This document shows, one piece after another, positions 12,401-28,032 of a stretch of 64,000 bases of DNA. Position 1 is the first letter of the stretch. Every line of letters begins with the position of its first letter. Below the pieces are notes generated by a model. That model searched no databases. It saw only the letters and a program-made list of their open reading frames with translations, and was not told where the DNA came from. The position numbers and the translations under genes are program-made. The stretch comes from Siniperca chuatsi (Eukaryota; Chordata; Actinopteri; Centrarchiformes; Sinipercidae), in contig NC_058043.1 of NCBI RefSeq assembly GCF_020085105.1, forward strand, positions 6,453,667-6,517,666, given 5' to 3'.

Positions 12401-13789
12401 GGTAAAAAAACGTGTTTCAGTCCTCACTATGTAGCACACACACACACACACACACACACAGGTACCTGCAGACATTTGACTGGGTCTTGGTTGGCCATGG
12501 CCCCGGCCTCCAGCAGCAGTTTGGCTGATGGCACGTCGTTATTGGAGACAGCGAAGAAGAGCGCCGACTTCCTCTCGTCATCATAGCTACGGCGAATCCA
12601 GGGATGCAGCATGTAGTTGGGGTCATAACCTGCATCCAGCAAGGCCTGATGGGAGTTGGGGAGAAGGGACATTCATTTGTTGTTGTACTGTTGTGTGTTT
12701 AACAGACAGCTGTCAGCCAATCAGAAACAAGTATTTTCCAATAAATTATACGGCACACAAAGGGCTGCAACAATTTGTCGATCTGCAAAAAATTAACTGG
12801 CAACTATTTTGGTAATTGATTAATTGTTTTAATAATTTTTCAAGCAAATATTCTAAACATTTGCTGGTTCCAGCTTCTCAAATGTGAAGGTTTAAACCTT
12901 TTGTTTGTCATATATGACAGTAAACTAAATATCTTGAGGTTTTGGACTGTTAGTCAGCAAGAAGAGCAATTTTAATACATCTCCTGGGGCTGTGGGCAAT
13001 TACAGTAAAACAGGCATTTTTCAATATTTTCTGTCATTTTATAAACAAAACAATTAATTGTTTAATCAAGAGAATAATCTGCTGATTAACTGATAGTGAG
13101 AATAACCATTAGTTGCAGCCCTAATACAATATAATACAAGCTGGCATAGCAGGATATGATATGATACAACACAAAACAACACAAGACAAAAGGACATGAT
13201 ACCATGCAATATGATATGAAACGATGTGATGTTACAGGCTTCAACATAAAACAGATGCATTATGAAATGTTGTGTAACATAATAGGAAACAATAAATCAT
13301 ATGATTCAATATGAAACCATATAATGCGGTATGAAATTATATCCTATATGATGAGAAATGTCTATGGCTGTCAAAATTAATGTGTTCATTATTAGCAACA
13401 GCTTCCACTACAGAGAGACGTCTATGACGTATCATGTGGCAAATTCTAAATGATCAAAATCATTAAATCTGAAAGAAACAATATGTAATAAAATAAAACA
13501 ATTTGATGATTCGGGGTGATACAATACGTTTATTGTCGTTGTGATGAAAGTTTGTATTGGACTTACAGCACACACACACACACACACAGTACAGCACTGA
13601 CCAACCAACCATGAAAAATACCTGGATTTATGCAGTCATGGCTGATAACACACACGCACGCACACACACACACACCTTGATGCAGTGTGTGTGTCCTCCT
13701 GCAGCAGCAGAGTGTAGAGGACTCATCCCGCTGTCGTTTACTTCTCCCATGGACGTGACTGGAATCAGCAGCTTCAGAGCTCTGAGGAA

Positions 13790-13850
<61 letters not shown>

Positions 13851-16800
13851 CTCCACTACATTTATCTGATGCTGTAGTTTTTAACTACTTTGCAGAATAA
13901 AGTAAAACAAATGATGAGCTCATAAAATACGATGTAATTTTATAATTGAAACAAATATTAACGTTTTTTTAGGACAGAATATAACATTTACTGCAGGTGT
14001 CCTCGGTGTGCGACACGGTGGATCGGCATGTGTCCTGTTTGTTTGGCGACGTTGGCGTCAGCGCCGTATTCCAGCAACAGACTGATGACAGATGGTTCTC
14101 CAGACGAAGACGCCTCGTACAAGATAGATGCCTCATCCTGTGCCTCGGACAGGACGTCTGCCCCTGCAGGACAAACAACAAGAGGGAATTTTGTGCAAAA
14201 AATACTGTAAATTAGGAAAACACCCACTTGATTTACCTAAGACTGTTGAAGCCTCATATTAGCTGCAGCTGAACTTCACAATGCATCTTCACACAGGACG
14301 AGGTACTGAAGTATCAAAAGTAAAAGTACTCATTAGGAGCCAGAATGGTCCCTGCCAGAGTGTTATATTATATTATTGTGTCATTATTACTGATGCTATA
14401 CTTAATGTGTAAGCAGCATTTACATTTTTTAGCTGGTTGAAGTGAAACTAATTGAATATACTGTTGGGTTGTTTAATCTATACCAACTAGTCATGTTTTA
14501 TCAGCTGATTATATGTTTTCTTTCTAAAATCATAACCTAGCAAAGCAACTAGTAACTTTAACTAAATGTAAAATAGGATGTACAATATTTGCCACTGAAA
14601 AGTAGTGGAGTTTAAAGGGACAGTTCACCCCAAAATCAAAACTACATATCTTTCCTCTTACCTGCAGTGCTATTTATCCATCTAGACTGTTTTGGTGTGC
14701 GTTGCTCAGTTTTGGAGATGTCGGCCATAGAGATGTCTGCATTTTTTGAATATAATGGGACTATATGGCACTCGGCTTGTGGTGCTCAAAGCGCCAAAAA
14801 AAATACATTTGAAAAACTCAACAGCAACAGCAATCTTTCCAGAAATAATGACCCGGTTACTCAAGATGATCCACAGATTTGTTGCGAGCAGTTTCATGTA
14901 GAAACTATATTCTTTCTGCAGATAGTTCCTGCATGAAGTCCCTAACCCAGATCCCTCTGCCATCTACAATTAACTGCTCAAAATCTAATCTGCCATTTCT
15001 GGTTGAAGTTTAAAAGAGATCATTTTAATATATATGTGAATAGTGAAAGTAATAGTGCAGAGACACCCCTGCTCTCTCACCTCTCTGCAGCAGAGTCTCC
15101 ACCACCTCCAGGTGTCCCCCCTGAGCGGCCAGTGCCAGCGGCGTGAGGCCGTAGTGGCTGCGAGGGTCTGGATGTGCTCCGGCCTCCAGCAGCAGAGTCA
15201 CCAGCGCTGCTTTGCCCAGCCGTGAGGCCTCGTGGAGGGGACGCCGGCCGTGGCAGCCCTCCTGGTTCACCCTGGAGCCCCGCAGGAGCAGCAGCTTCAC
15301 CAGGTCGGTGCGGTCTGAACGGATCGCTGCAGGAGTCAAACAGATTTTACATAACTGATGAGCTCAGTGATGAAAAGAAGTAGCCCAGGTCACAGCTGTA
15401 CTGTCTTTTATTTTGTAAACAAGCCAAAACAACATCCGGTTTGTAGACACCGTTTGACAATGGTGGAAATTCAGTACATTTACTAAAGTACTTTACTTAA
15501 GTAGAAATTTGAGGTAATTGTACTTTACGTGAGTATTGTGTTTTCATGCCACTTTACACTTTTTACTCCACTACAGTTCCCTGTAATTATTTGACAGCTT
15601 TAGTTACTAGTTACTTTACAAATTGAATTTTTGCATAAAAATACATATGAAGAGCTTAATATGATGCTTTGTTATAAATTAAACTACCCAACAGTTTATA
15701 CAAGTACAGTTGAAACGATTAGTCGATTAATCAAAAAGTCTATTGACAGAAAATTCATTGGCAACCATTTTGATAATGGTTTAAGTCATTTTTCATGTAA
15801 AAACATTTCAGGGTTCCAGCTTCTCAAATGTGAAGATTTTCTGCTTTTAATAATTTTAATTGATTTTTAATAATTTTGAGGTTTGTACTGTTGGTTGGAC
15901 AAAACAAAGCATTGTGACGGTGTCACTTTGGGCTCTGGGTAATTGTGACAGCATTTATCACTACTTTTCTGAATTTTTAGATTAATCGAGAAAATAATCA
16001 GCAGGTTTAATGAAAATAATCATTAGTTGCAGTCCGATACAAAATATTTCAAAATGAGCTCCACCTCAGCCAACTACAGTAAAATCCTGCTTTTACATTC
16101 ATGCATGAGTAATAATAATCTAATGATATAATATATAATTGTATAACAGTCCCAGGGGCTGTTTTACTGCTTAGAGTACTTTTACTTTTAATACTTTAAG
16201 TACATACAACAGTAACATTGTGAGGAAAGTATACTGTCAATATAGAGCGCAGTCTCACTGAGGATCTGCTGCAGCAGGAAGGTTTCGACAAAATATGGAA
16301 GTCAAATGAAGTGTTCATAGTAAGTCTTGGGGAGGGTGGGAGGTGTACTAATTCATGCTCTCAAATTACTTAATTTGTTGACAAAACAGTCTCACCACAA
16401 GGTCTACCCAGTAGCTGTTCTGGAACTTTTGATCATATCACATGATCTTCTTCAGCAAATGGAGTTGCCGATGTTCGAATTCTCATTTTTTTTCTGAGAC
16501 TTCTCCTCCATGTTGGCTTAAAAGTTGAGCTTGAAACATGAATAAAAAACAAACAAAAAAGGACAACTGGGCAACTCCATCTGCTGAGGAAGATCATGTG
16601 GCACAATCAAAAGCTCCAGAACAGCTGTTGAGTGGAAAGTGGAGCGGAGAGATTGTTTTTTTCAAGGTCAAGAGTTTGAAGTTTCAATCTTCAAGCTCTG
16701 CCCTAAGTCACCAAATTGGCCACAAAAACATGCGACTTCCTTTTGTTACAGTAACTTCATATTCATTGAAGAGCACAAATTACTAATTTACGCACACAAG

Positions 16801-19169
16801 TTATTCATTCAAGGGCACAGATATTTTTTTGTAATTTTTAGGGTTTGGTGCCTGCAAATGTTTTTTGAACTGTCACTGAATGTTTCCCAGCTTTGCGAGG
16901 TGGAGCACTAAACACAGTCAGGTTAAATATTTTAATATTATATTCCTAGCAACTATTTCTTTTTTTAGCTACTCTGTGGAATTTTTGTGGTGTTTACAAC
17001 ACGAGTGCAGTGCATTTAAAATAAACAAAACATCAGAATTTGATTGAGATATTCTTAGCAGATACCGATCAATGAAAATGTGCCTCGACCTGCTCAGGAC
17101 TTTACTAAAAAAAAGTAAAAAGGAAACCTCCTCTTTGGCCACAACAGCTTAACTGGCTTTGAGGCCTACCTACGAACAGTGGTGCGTCCTGGTCGTGGTC
17201 CTGGCTGTCCGGCTTAGCTCCATGTTGGAGGAGGAAGGAGGCGTTTTCTATCAGACCTCCTTCTACTGCCAGGAAGAGAGGAGTCTGACCACGAAGAGTC
17301 CGACTCTCCACAGAGTCTGGGCCTGACACTGGAGAACAGTGTGATAAGCCCCTTCATCATCACACCTCTGTTAATCATTAATGGGGTTTTATGTCATTGT
17401 GACGCTGTACAGAATCTGTATAAAGCAGATACAGACCTTTGAATGTGAGCTTCAGGATGGTTTGGTTGCTCTGAGCTGCTGCTTCATGGAGAGGAGTCCA
17501 ACCTCTGCTGTCTGTCTGTGAAAACTTCGCTCTCTGTTGGACACACAGATCCTTCAAGAGCTTCTCATTACCTGGAGGGATGGATGGACAGTGACATTTG
17601 AATCGAATACACAACTTCAACTTCTGTCCCTGGCATAAAAAAACAGCAAGAAAATGGAGGTACAGGGTCCCCTTGTGTAAGAAAAATCATTAATTTGTCC
17701 CTCTGTCTGTTAAACTCCTGGAGGATAGACAGAAGGGTAGGGAGGCACTCAGATAACTGCAGGTTTTCACCGATCGTGTGTTTGCTTGTAAGCATGTACT
17801 AAGGTGTGTATGCTTTGAGATGTGAGCCTTTGAATTTTTGTAATTTTTAACAGAATGAATGGCTGACTGACGGTTTAATTTGTTTTTTGTTTTTTATAGT
17901 AAATCACAACAAAAGCATTCACCTTGTAAGCCTCGTACTCCCCCCTCACCTTGTCTTATAGCAGTGAAGATGGCGCTGCTGTCTGCAGGGTCAGGCCCAG
18001 AGCTGTGAGGAAAGAACATCGCCAACTATGTTAAACATATCAAACACAAAAATAAAACTAAATTCTGTTTAAGTCCACAGGAAAATTCATCTGATCTGAC
18101 AAGAGCTCCACCTGCTGGGAATAGTATTGATGTAAAAAGTCAACGTAGCTGCAAAACTTCCACATGAGACTGAAATTTTGGATACAGTGCAACCAGTTTC
18201 AACATCCCAGTCTTATATTAAATCTTCAGTCTCTTTTAATACAGTTTAAAGTATTAATTACTTACAAAACCCTGTAGAAGATAGATTTGTATGGAGCCCC
18301 CAAACTGACAAAATGTATTAAAAGATTATCAGATGACTCAAAAATGTAACTGATTACATCAATAAATAATACTGTTAATTAAATCATTAAAATTAAGTGT
18401 AAAATCAATCGGTAAAAAAAGGGTGTTTCCTTTACCACCAGTCAGTTGATAAAATAGCTTAAATCTTAATTTGATTTAATTTATTTTACTCCTGAAATTA
18501 CAGGAAAACTATGAAGTTTAAAAATAAATTGAGTGTGTGAAAATAAATATAACAGTTAAATTAATTGCGTTTTATTTTATTTTATCAACTGACTGGTGGT
18601 AAAACAAAAACAATAAAAACCTTCCTGTTTTTTTACCAACTATATGGAGCTTAAAGAGAAAGTATAAAGCTTTATATTTCTTTTTACATTCCATTTTAAT
18701 TATTTAACTAACCGTATTATTTATTGATGTATTCAGTTATATTTTTGACTTGTCTGATAACTGATAATTCCTTTTGTCAGCATTGGGCCTCCAAAGATTT
18801 AACACTTTAAAATGTAGTTCTTTTGCTCAGTGGAAGAAAGTCTCAGAAACTTTCAGAATATATACTTCAACAAACAACTAAGAAGAAGGAAATATTGCAA
18901 ATACTGCTAACGAGAGAAAATCTGGAGCATCGTGTACAGTGATGGAGGACAGCAAAGGAACGAGCAGAACGTTGATCAAAGCAAACATCTGAGGGAAATA
19001 TTTGTAATCTTGGTTTCTGTTAGACTGACCTCCTGCCGTCTCGTGTTGTGGAGTCTCTGTGGGTTTCCTTCTGTTTGTTGCTCTCCAGCAGACTCTGTTC
19101 AATCATGTACTGAGTAGCTGCATCGTCTTCATCATCCTCATCCTCCGTCCCAAATCGCTGAAACTCCAT
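9425..19169 (-). CDS. asb14: Ankyrin repeat and SOCS box protein 14 (12 coding exons, 606 aa)
   Basis: Substrate-recognition adaptor of the ECS (elongin B/C-cullin 5) ubiquitin ligases. Coding exons in gene order: 19169-19030, 18002-17950, 17571-17437, 17328-17170, 15326-15081, 14163-13992, 13781-13676, 12645-12466, 11631-11503, 11324-11196, 9935-9782, 9642-9425. All join in phase to 1821 nt. The N-terminus is acidic ([20 protein letters not shown], as in ASB14/15). Ankyrin repeats follow, with motifs such as [55 protein letters not shown] and [13 protein letters not shown]. The SOCS box has [11 protein letters not shown] (BC box) and [19 protein letters not shown] (Cul5 box region). I start at the ATG of MEFQRF because no earlier in-frame ATG is visible after the upstream stop. 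ASB14 is preferred over ASB15 because of the SOCS end. About 21 residues follow DLYG, more than in human ASB14. Introns contain several repeats. Confidence 0.93.
10640..11067 (-). mobile_element. TAAAGCTGCA-type interspersed repeat, copy 2, in asb14 intron 10
   Basis: Inverted relative to the copy at 5112-5560. It ends ATGCAGCTTTA at 11067 and contains TCATCAGGTGGACACAAACA, CTCTGTGTCTGCTGCTGGAT and a TGGAGCATTTAG block. No coding potential. Confidence 0.65.
12435..12460. repeat. (CA)n next to an asb14 splice donor
   Basis: On the gene strand this is a GT run that begins a few bases after the exon 8 donor (CAG/GTACCT at 12466/12465). Confidence 0.9.
12763..13125. mobile_element. Palindromic GGGCTGCAAC-type repeat, copy 2, in asb14 intron 7
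   Basis: Begins GGGCTGCAACAATTTGTCGA and ends CATTAGTTGCAGCCCTAA. The interior has GGTTCCAGCTTCTCAAATGT, shared with the copy at 15710-16035. Confidence 0.75.
13652..13675. repeat. (CA)n forming the start of asb14 intron 7
   Basis: On the gene strand the exon 7 donor is AAG/GTGTGTGTG: the donor GT is itself the first unit of the microsatellite. Confidence 0.9.
13793..13848. repeat. (CA)n just upstream of the asb14 exon 7 acceptor
   Basis: About 28 CA units. On the gene strand this is a long TG run that ends roughly ten bases before the exon 7 acceptor TTCCTCAG at 13782-13789, so it occupies the polypyrimidine-tract/branch-point zone. Confidence 0.95.
15710..16035. mobile_element. Palindromic GGGCTGCAAC-type repeat, copy 3, in asb14 intron 4
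   Basis: Starts AGTTGAAACGATTAGTCGAT and ends ATTAGTTGCAGTCCGATAC. Shared interior (CCAGCTTCTCAAATGTGAAG) with copy 2. Confidence 0.75.
16378..16660. mobile_element. TTGACAAAACA-type palindromic element, copy 2, in asb14 intron 4
   Basis: Begins TTGACAAAACAGTCTCACCA and contains inverted blocks: CTTCTTCAGCAAATGGAGTT near 16450 versus AACTCCATCTGCTGAGGAAG near 16572, and TTCTGGAACTTTTGATCATA near 16420 versus CAATCAAAAGCTCCAGAACA near 16604. Related to 3249-3579. Confidence 0.7.
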
Positions 19170-19769
19170 GATATCCACATAAAGGGTCCCGGCTCTGTTC
19201 ACAAAGGGAACATTTTGTGAAGGCGTATTTCACTGAACTTGTGTGTGTGATCTGCAGGTCAGTGTTTGTTCAAACTGGATGCTTCTGCAATACATCACGT
19301 ACACTACGTGGCCATAAGTATATGGACCCCTGAACATTGAAACTGTGTGTGTGATAGTTGAACTAGTGATTCCAAAATCTGTGAGCATTAAACTACTGCT
19401 ACAACAGCCTCCACTCTTCTGGTTTCAGACTTTCCACCATTTGCTCCCATTCAGCTACAAGAGCGTGAGGTCCAACACTGATGTCGGGTGATTAGGTCTG
19501 GCTCCCACTCGGCGTTCCAGTTCATCCCAAAGGTGTCAGGTCTCTGTGCAGGCCAATCAAGTTCTTCCAAACCAAACTGGGAAAAAGCATTACTTTATGG
19601 ACCTGGCTTTGTGCACGGGGACATTGCCATGTTGAAGCAGGAAAGGGTCTTCCCCAAACTGTTGCCACAAAGTTGGAAGAACAAGCTGTCCAAAGTTGCT
19701 CCTTGACTTTAGAATAGCGTCCTGCAAAGTCTCAAATCAGTGCAGAACTTTCAAAAGCATCTTAAACTT

Positions 19770-19910
19770 GTTAGGTGTGCTTATTGCTTATAACTGCAAC
19801 ATCCCCAGTTCGAATCCAACTGGGGACCTTTGCTCTATGTCATCCATCTAGCTCTCTCCCCGTGTTTCCTGTCTATCTCTACTGTCAAATGCAGACCTTT
19901 TCTTGATTTA
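19770..19910 (+). mobile_element. tRNA-derived SINE
   Basis: Has a tRNA-like box B (CAGTTCGAATCCAACTGGGG) followed by GTCATCCATCTAGCTCTCTC and TTTCCTGTCTATCTCTACTG, the tail shared with the minus-strand copy at 55205-55390. Confidence 0.7.
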
Positions 19911-20424
19911 TGTATATTCTGTACACTTTATCTCCCTTTATAGATTATCTTCTCTATCTATTTTACTAGAGAAGTGCTGCAGTATATAACTACAGTTTGC
20001 TGTAGGATTAAGATTTCCCTTCATTGGAACTAAACCAGGAAAAACAGACCCAGATCTAAAGTACACTAAAGTATGTGGACACTAATGTTCAGTGCCAGGA
20101 AGGAAGAAGAATGACGTTCACCCAGTGCAGTAAAAAGTGATCTTGTGGAGGTCGAGAAGGCAGGTGGGTGTGAAATGTGTCTGACATGAGAGGCCTGAGT
20201 TTCACGTCTTGTATCAGACCAGCAGTCAACAATGGCTCTCCACAATAAGTAACCATGACAATCTTACCCAACCTTAACCAAACTGTAGTTGCAATTTACA
20301 AATACCGTGCAGGAAATTAAAAAATATTGGCAGTAAACTGATTAGTAAAGACAACACATCTGAAAACAGACTTGACACTCTCGCTGTAGGTTTCTGTGCT
20401 GAAAGACGTCACTGGGGTTTTTAC

Positions 20425-20629
20425 CTTGTGGTTTTGTGTCGGGTCGTTGCTTTGGTTCCCCTCGACTCGGCTGTGGAGTCCCCCGCAGATTCAAAGAGGA
20501 TCTGTTGTTGTTGCTGAAGATGGCAGGAGGAGGAGATGTCTCTGACCTGTGACTGAAACCAGAGCTGTATGCCAGCATGGGTTCTATCAGTGAACCTCAC
20601 ACTGTGTTTAAACAGCGGAGGCTGCCTGC
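20425..20629 (-). other. asb14: Candidate 5' untranslated exon of asb14
   Basis: On the minus strand an acceptor (TATTTGCAG/GCAGGCAG at 20630/20629) and a good donor (ACAAG/GTAAAA at 20425/20424) bound a 205-nt block. The next exon also has an acceptor-like CTTTGTGAACAG just 5' of its coding start. One frame through the block is open and joins the asb14 frame in phase, but I see no ATG in it, so I call it non-coding. No expression evidence is available. Confidence 0.35.
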
Positions 20630-21021
20630 CTGCAAATACATAGTGATCCACACACAAGATTAACACGTCGGTCTTGGAATAGTGTCATTAAAGTGTAATA
20701 ATAATTCTGCAGGAATAAAACGTGGAGGTTCATGAGCCCAGACCTCCACGGTTCAGCTGTAAAGCTACAGCACTCTGGCTGGAGGAACAGGGGATCCGAT
20801 ACCTGTTACTATATTTACCCCTCCAGCTAAGTTTATGCAGTGAATTCATCAGCAGACAGTCAGCGTGACTGCAAGACTGACCAGTGCCGGATTAAGCTGT
20901 TAGGGGGCCCAGAAATTCAGTGTTGAGCCCCCGCTGACCACCTACCTCGACTCCCGACTTACTGCCCTCTGTGCAGTGTGTATGTACCCTATCACCTTTA
21001 ATTTACCATTAAATACAGAAC

Positions 21022-21314
21022 ACACAGCAGTAGGGCTGTAACTAACAATTATTTTCATTTTCGATTAATCTGCAGACTAGTTTTTAGATTGATGTTTCAT
21101 CTATAAAATGTCCTAGGTGATGTTCAGTTATTCAGTTTACAATTATATAAAACAGAGAAAAGCAGCAAATCCTCACAACTGGAGAAGCCGGAGCCGGAGA
21201 ATGTTTGGCATATTTGCTTGGAAAAAAATTACAAACATTGATTGATTGTCACAACAGATTAATTTTCTGGCGACTGACTAATTGAATTTATCGACTAATC
21301 GTTGCAGCTCTACA
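21022..21314. mobile_element. Palindromic TAGGGCTGTAACTAA-type repeat, copy 4
   Basis: Most complete copy. Left end TAGGGCTGTAACTAACAATT and right end GACTAATCGTTGCAGCTCTA are inverted repeats about 290 bp apart. The interior includes GATTAATCTGCAGACTAG and ACAGATTAATTTTCTGGCGA. No ORF; non-autonomous. Confidence 0.8.
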
Positions 21315-21439
21315 CAGCAGCTTCATTACTGTGTAGTTCTCTGTGTCAGTTTGTGTTAATTTGATTAAACAAAACTTTGTTTAGGAATATGCACCATGTC
21401 TGCAGAATATAAAGCAGATTAATAAAGGCTCGATTTTGA

Positions 21440-21640
21440 CACAGGGCCACAAGGGCCGCTGTGACTCTGATGGCAGAGGTGATAGTTCGATCCCCGGCTC
21501 CTCCTGTCCCGAAGTATCCTGTCGCAAGACACTGAACCCCGAGCTGCTCCTGATGGGCAGACCAGCACCTTGGAAAGCACTTTGTCCACTAAGGCAGAAA
21601 AGTGCTATATAAGTGCAGTCCATTTACCGATTACATATCA
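21440..21640 (+). mobile_element. tRNA-derived SINE, second family, copy 1
   Basis: Box B-like GATAGTTCGATCCCCGGCTC, then a body with CAAGACACTGAACCCCGAGC, and the 3' end AAGTGCTATATAAGTGCAGT followed by CCATTTACC. This 3' end is characteristic of a widespread fish SINE. Confidence 0.75.
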
Positions 21641-22084
21641 ATATATTCATTTTGTTTACAAAATTTAAGTAGCTTTTTTTAAGTGTTTGTTTCATGGCTA
21701 ATATAAATGGATAATGATATATTTGTGTATATAAAACCAACTCTGTTCAATGCCAATACACCTGACCATTGTATCCAACTGGAACACAAAAGAGCATGTT
21801 ATTTCTGTCCGTGTGGGACCACTCAGCTGCTCGAGGTTAAAACAAAATCTGGCTACTGAGGTTCAGGCTGCTTGAAGATACGATACTTGTGAAACACTTG
21901 AAGTGCACACTGCTGTGACAGAACCACATTTTTCAATTTTCCATCTGATGGAACAGCTGTGTTTCAATTTTAAATAATTTCAGTTGTCTACGCTGGCCAC
22001 GTTAACATGTGCTTCACTCGCATAAAGCATCGTGTCTCTTTTCTACAGAGCCCCCAAAGTTTTATTTTGTGCACGACATTAACT

Positions 22085-22310
22085 GAAACACTAGCACGGT
22101 TGTGGCTCAGGATATAGAGGGGCCATCTGCTAACACTGTTGTAGTGGTTCGATCCCCGGCTCCACCTCCTGTCCACCCCAAATTGCTCCCAATGGCCAAC
22201 TCCTTGCATGGTAGCTTGCTACAATTGGTGTTTGTGCTCAAGAATCAGAGGCAAATTGTAAAAAGTAAAGCACCATATTGATGCAGTCCACTTAGTCCAT
22301 TTAAGTAAAA
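22085..22310 (+). mobile_element. tRNA-derived SINE, second family, copy 2
   Basis: Same layout as 21440-21640: TGTGGCTCAGGATATAGAGG (A-box-like), GTGGTTCGATCCCCGGCTCC (box B), and a 3' end with GATGCAGTCCACTTAGTCCA. Confidence 0.75.
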
Positions 22311-22732
22311 AATAAATCTTTCAGGACTTCAGGAGATCCATAATTTTCTTCCAATTTTCACATGTAACTATACGGAGTATTGGGCTATTAGTGTCTATAC
22401 CAGGAATCTTTCCTGCAGTCTAACCCAAGTAACAAATAAGGAACTATTACAAGCAAAATGTACTATAACCCATGGAAATCTGTTAGTTGACCAAGTTAAC
22501 AACTCTGGCTTGATGGATTATTACATTGTTTTACTAATAAATGTGTCCGATGAATGGGTGCTTGAAGAAGAAAAAAAACCCAACTTCTTACAGCGTGGAC
22601 CAACCCCATTTGCTGAGTTATAAATCTGTCAGCGGACACATTTTCATGCTTTTAAAGTCCTTTTAAAAGTAACAACTTTAAACAAACAATTAAATGAGTA
22701 CACGAAACAACCAGACCGTAATTGAAAACGTG

Positions 22733-22743
22733 TTTATTTTATT
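22733..22743 (-). terminator. rps23: rps23 poly(A) signals
   Basis: Two overlapping AATAAA hexamers on the minus strand begin about 16 nt after the stop codon, so the 3' UTR is very short, as is usual for ribosomal protein mRNAs. Confidence 0.7.
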
Positions 22744-22758
22744 TTCTGCATCGACTGT

Positions 22759-26446
<3,688 letters not shown>

Positions 26447-26470
26447 GATTGCAGAAGCGAGCCTGGGATG

Positions 26471-26481
26471 GAAAGGAAGGA
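26471..26481 (-). promoter_or_regulatory. rps23: Candidate 5' TOP tract of rps23
   Basis: Pyrimidine run TCCTTCCTTTC on the gene strand about 25-35 nt before the ATG. Ribosomal protein mRNAs start at a C followed by such a tract and are regulated by mTOR/LARP1. The exact transcription start cannot be seen. Confidence 0.5.
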
Positions 26482-26964
26482 CCCAGCATGCACCGCGGCA
26501 ATGTCTAGTCTGAGGACCCCGGTCGGGCGTGGCTAGAAGTGCCTGACTGAAATTTTCACACGAATGGTAAATAATGGTGATTTCTTGTACAGCATGCATT
26601 TTCAATACAACAATTATAGCTGAATATTAAATTAGTTGTTTTATGCAGAACAAAGAATTAGAATATTTTTGTTACCACAGTGTGTTTATTCGGTAACTTC
26701 TATATACATAAATGTAGATTTTTAAAGGTTACTCCAAACTTTTCATCTTTTTAACATGATTTGATTTGATTTTTAAATCGTACGTGCAATCTGAGTATTT
26801 TGTTTTGTTATTTTAAATATAATTTGTTTTATGTAAAATATTTGTTCGTCATTTTATAATTTATCTTATATTTTAAAAATATTTTATAGGTTTCTTTAGT
26901 GCTTGGATTATTTACTGTTGTTAAATACAGATGCAAAATCTGTATGTTGTTGTTAAAATGTTGA

Positions 26965-27160
26965 AATTAGAGCTTGACCGATACAGGATTTTTGATGCCA
27001 TTACGTTGATATTGGCCTCATCGATATTTGAGAGTTTTAAAAAATCTGATAATATATTAGTGCTCAGTTTTTATACATACACACTACATAAACAAACAAT
27101 GAATTATGACCAATATATGTACTGAGCAGGACATTTTACAGCGTAAAAATAAACTTGTAA
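26965..27160. mobile_element. GACCGATA-type interspersed repeat fragment
   Basis: Contains TTAGAGCTTGACCGATACAG, TTGATATTGGCCTCATCGAT and AGCAGGACATTTTACAGCGT. The last block is found inverted at about 41350 in pde12 intron 1, and a similar GTAGAGCTCGTCCGATACTG end lies at 61310-61393 on the minus strand. Confidence 0.55.
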
Positions 27161-27373
27161 GAGCTCTCTGACGGACAAACGATGTAGCCTAACTGTTTGA
27201 AACTGTGTTTCAAACTAATTCAACTTAAAATGTCTAGTTTATTTATTTTCAGACCACTTCAGAACTTATAAACACAAGTTCCTCTAACTTGAAGTCTCTT
27301 GACTTGAAACGATGAGTTGAATGAATGTACTGCTGAGTTCAATAAACTCATTAAATTAAGTTTATAAAGAAAC

Positions 27374-27450
27374 ACGATCATCATGCATTGTTTGAGAGTT
27401 AAAACTCTCCAGATACCCTTCTTTTTTGTAGTTTGAAGAAAATATTTCAT
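27374..27450 (+). repeat. Direct repeat block, copy A
   Basis: Contains CATGCATTGTTTGAGAGTTA, AAACTCTCCAGATACCC and TTTTTTGTAGTTTGAAGAAA. Copy B lies 659 bp to the right. Each has a GAGAGTT/AACTCTC hairpin with a two-base loop. Confidence 0.8.
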
Positions 27451-28032
27451 GATGGAAACTTGCTGTGTGTCTTTAAATGAAGTCATGGTTTTCCCTTAAT
27501 AATAATGAAAACAATGTGAACCATGATGAAGGTTAGTATTGAATTCAGTCCTGACCAGTTTACACTTATAATTGATTGAATTGATTGTTACAAGGAGTAG
27601 TCTTTGTTATAACTCTGGTATAAAGTGGCCGCAACACTTTAATTTGCAGCTGTAAGTTCTTTATGACATTTTGAGTTGAATTAGCTTGAAATTAATAAAA
27701 CTTATATATTCACATGAAGTTAATGAGAAAAGATTAGTTGATTCCACTAAATTCCTGTATGATGTTTTACAGTGTATAATCCGCCCGTGGTACAGCCTCA
27801 CAGAGCCACTACCACGGCTGTAAACTCTTATAGTCTTGTTTCCCCTTGTGGTGCAGCACAAAAGAGATGAAAATATAAAAGTATAACCATATGAGTAGAT
27901 GAACAATTTCACTATTCTGTACTATTTGATAAATGCTGGTGAAATTTACCAGGTGTGCTTTGTCAGTGCAATCGTCATTGTGATGACCTTTAATTTGCAG
28001 AAATTAAATTTATCAGCATAATAGCAGACTTC

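Larger units (their letters stand above)
19170..22758. other. Region between asb14 start and rps23 end
   Basis: Contains the presumed upstream part of asb14 (a possible 5' UTR exon at 20425-20629), three SINE copies (about 19770-19910, 21440-21640, 22085-22310), one palindromic repeat (21022-21314), and the short rps23 3' UTR at the right edge. No other exon was recognised. Confidence 0.6.

Noticed and set aside
13557-13877. Open frames on both strands rich in HTHTHT / CVCVCV
   Set aside because: They are translations of CA/GT microsatellites around asb14 exon 7.
19200-19202. GTG as an asb14 start codon
   Set aside because: Vertebrate nuclear genes start at ATG with very rare exceptions. 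The ATG at 19169 (MEFQRF) fits, and the preceding bases look like an acceptor.
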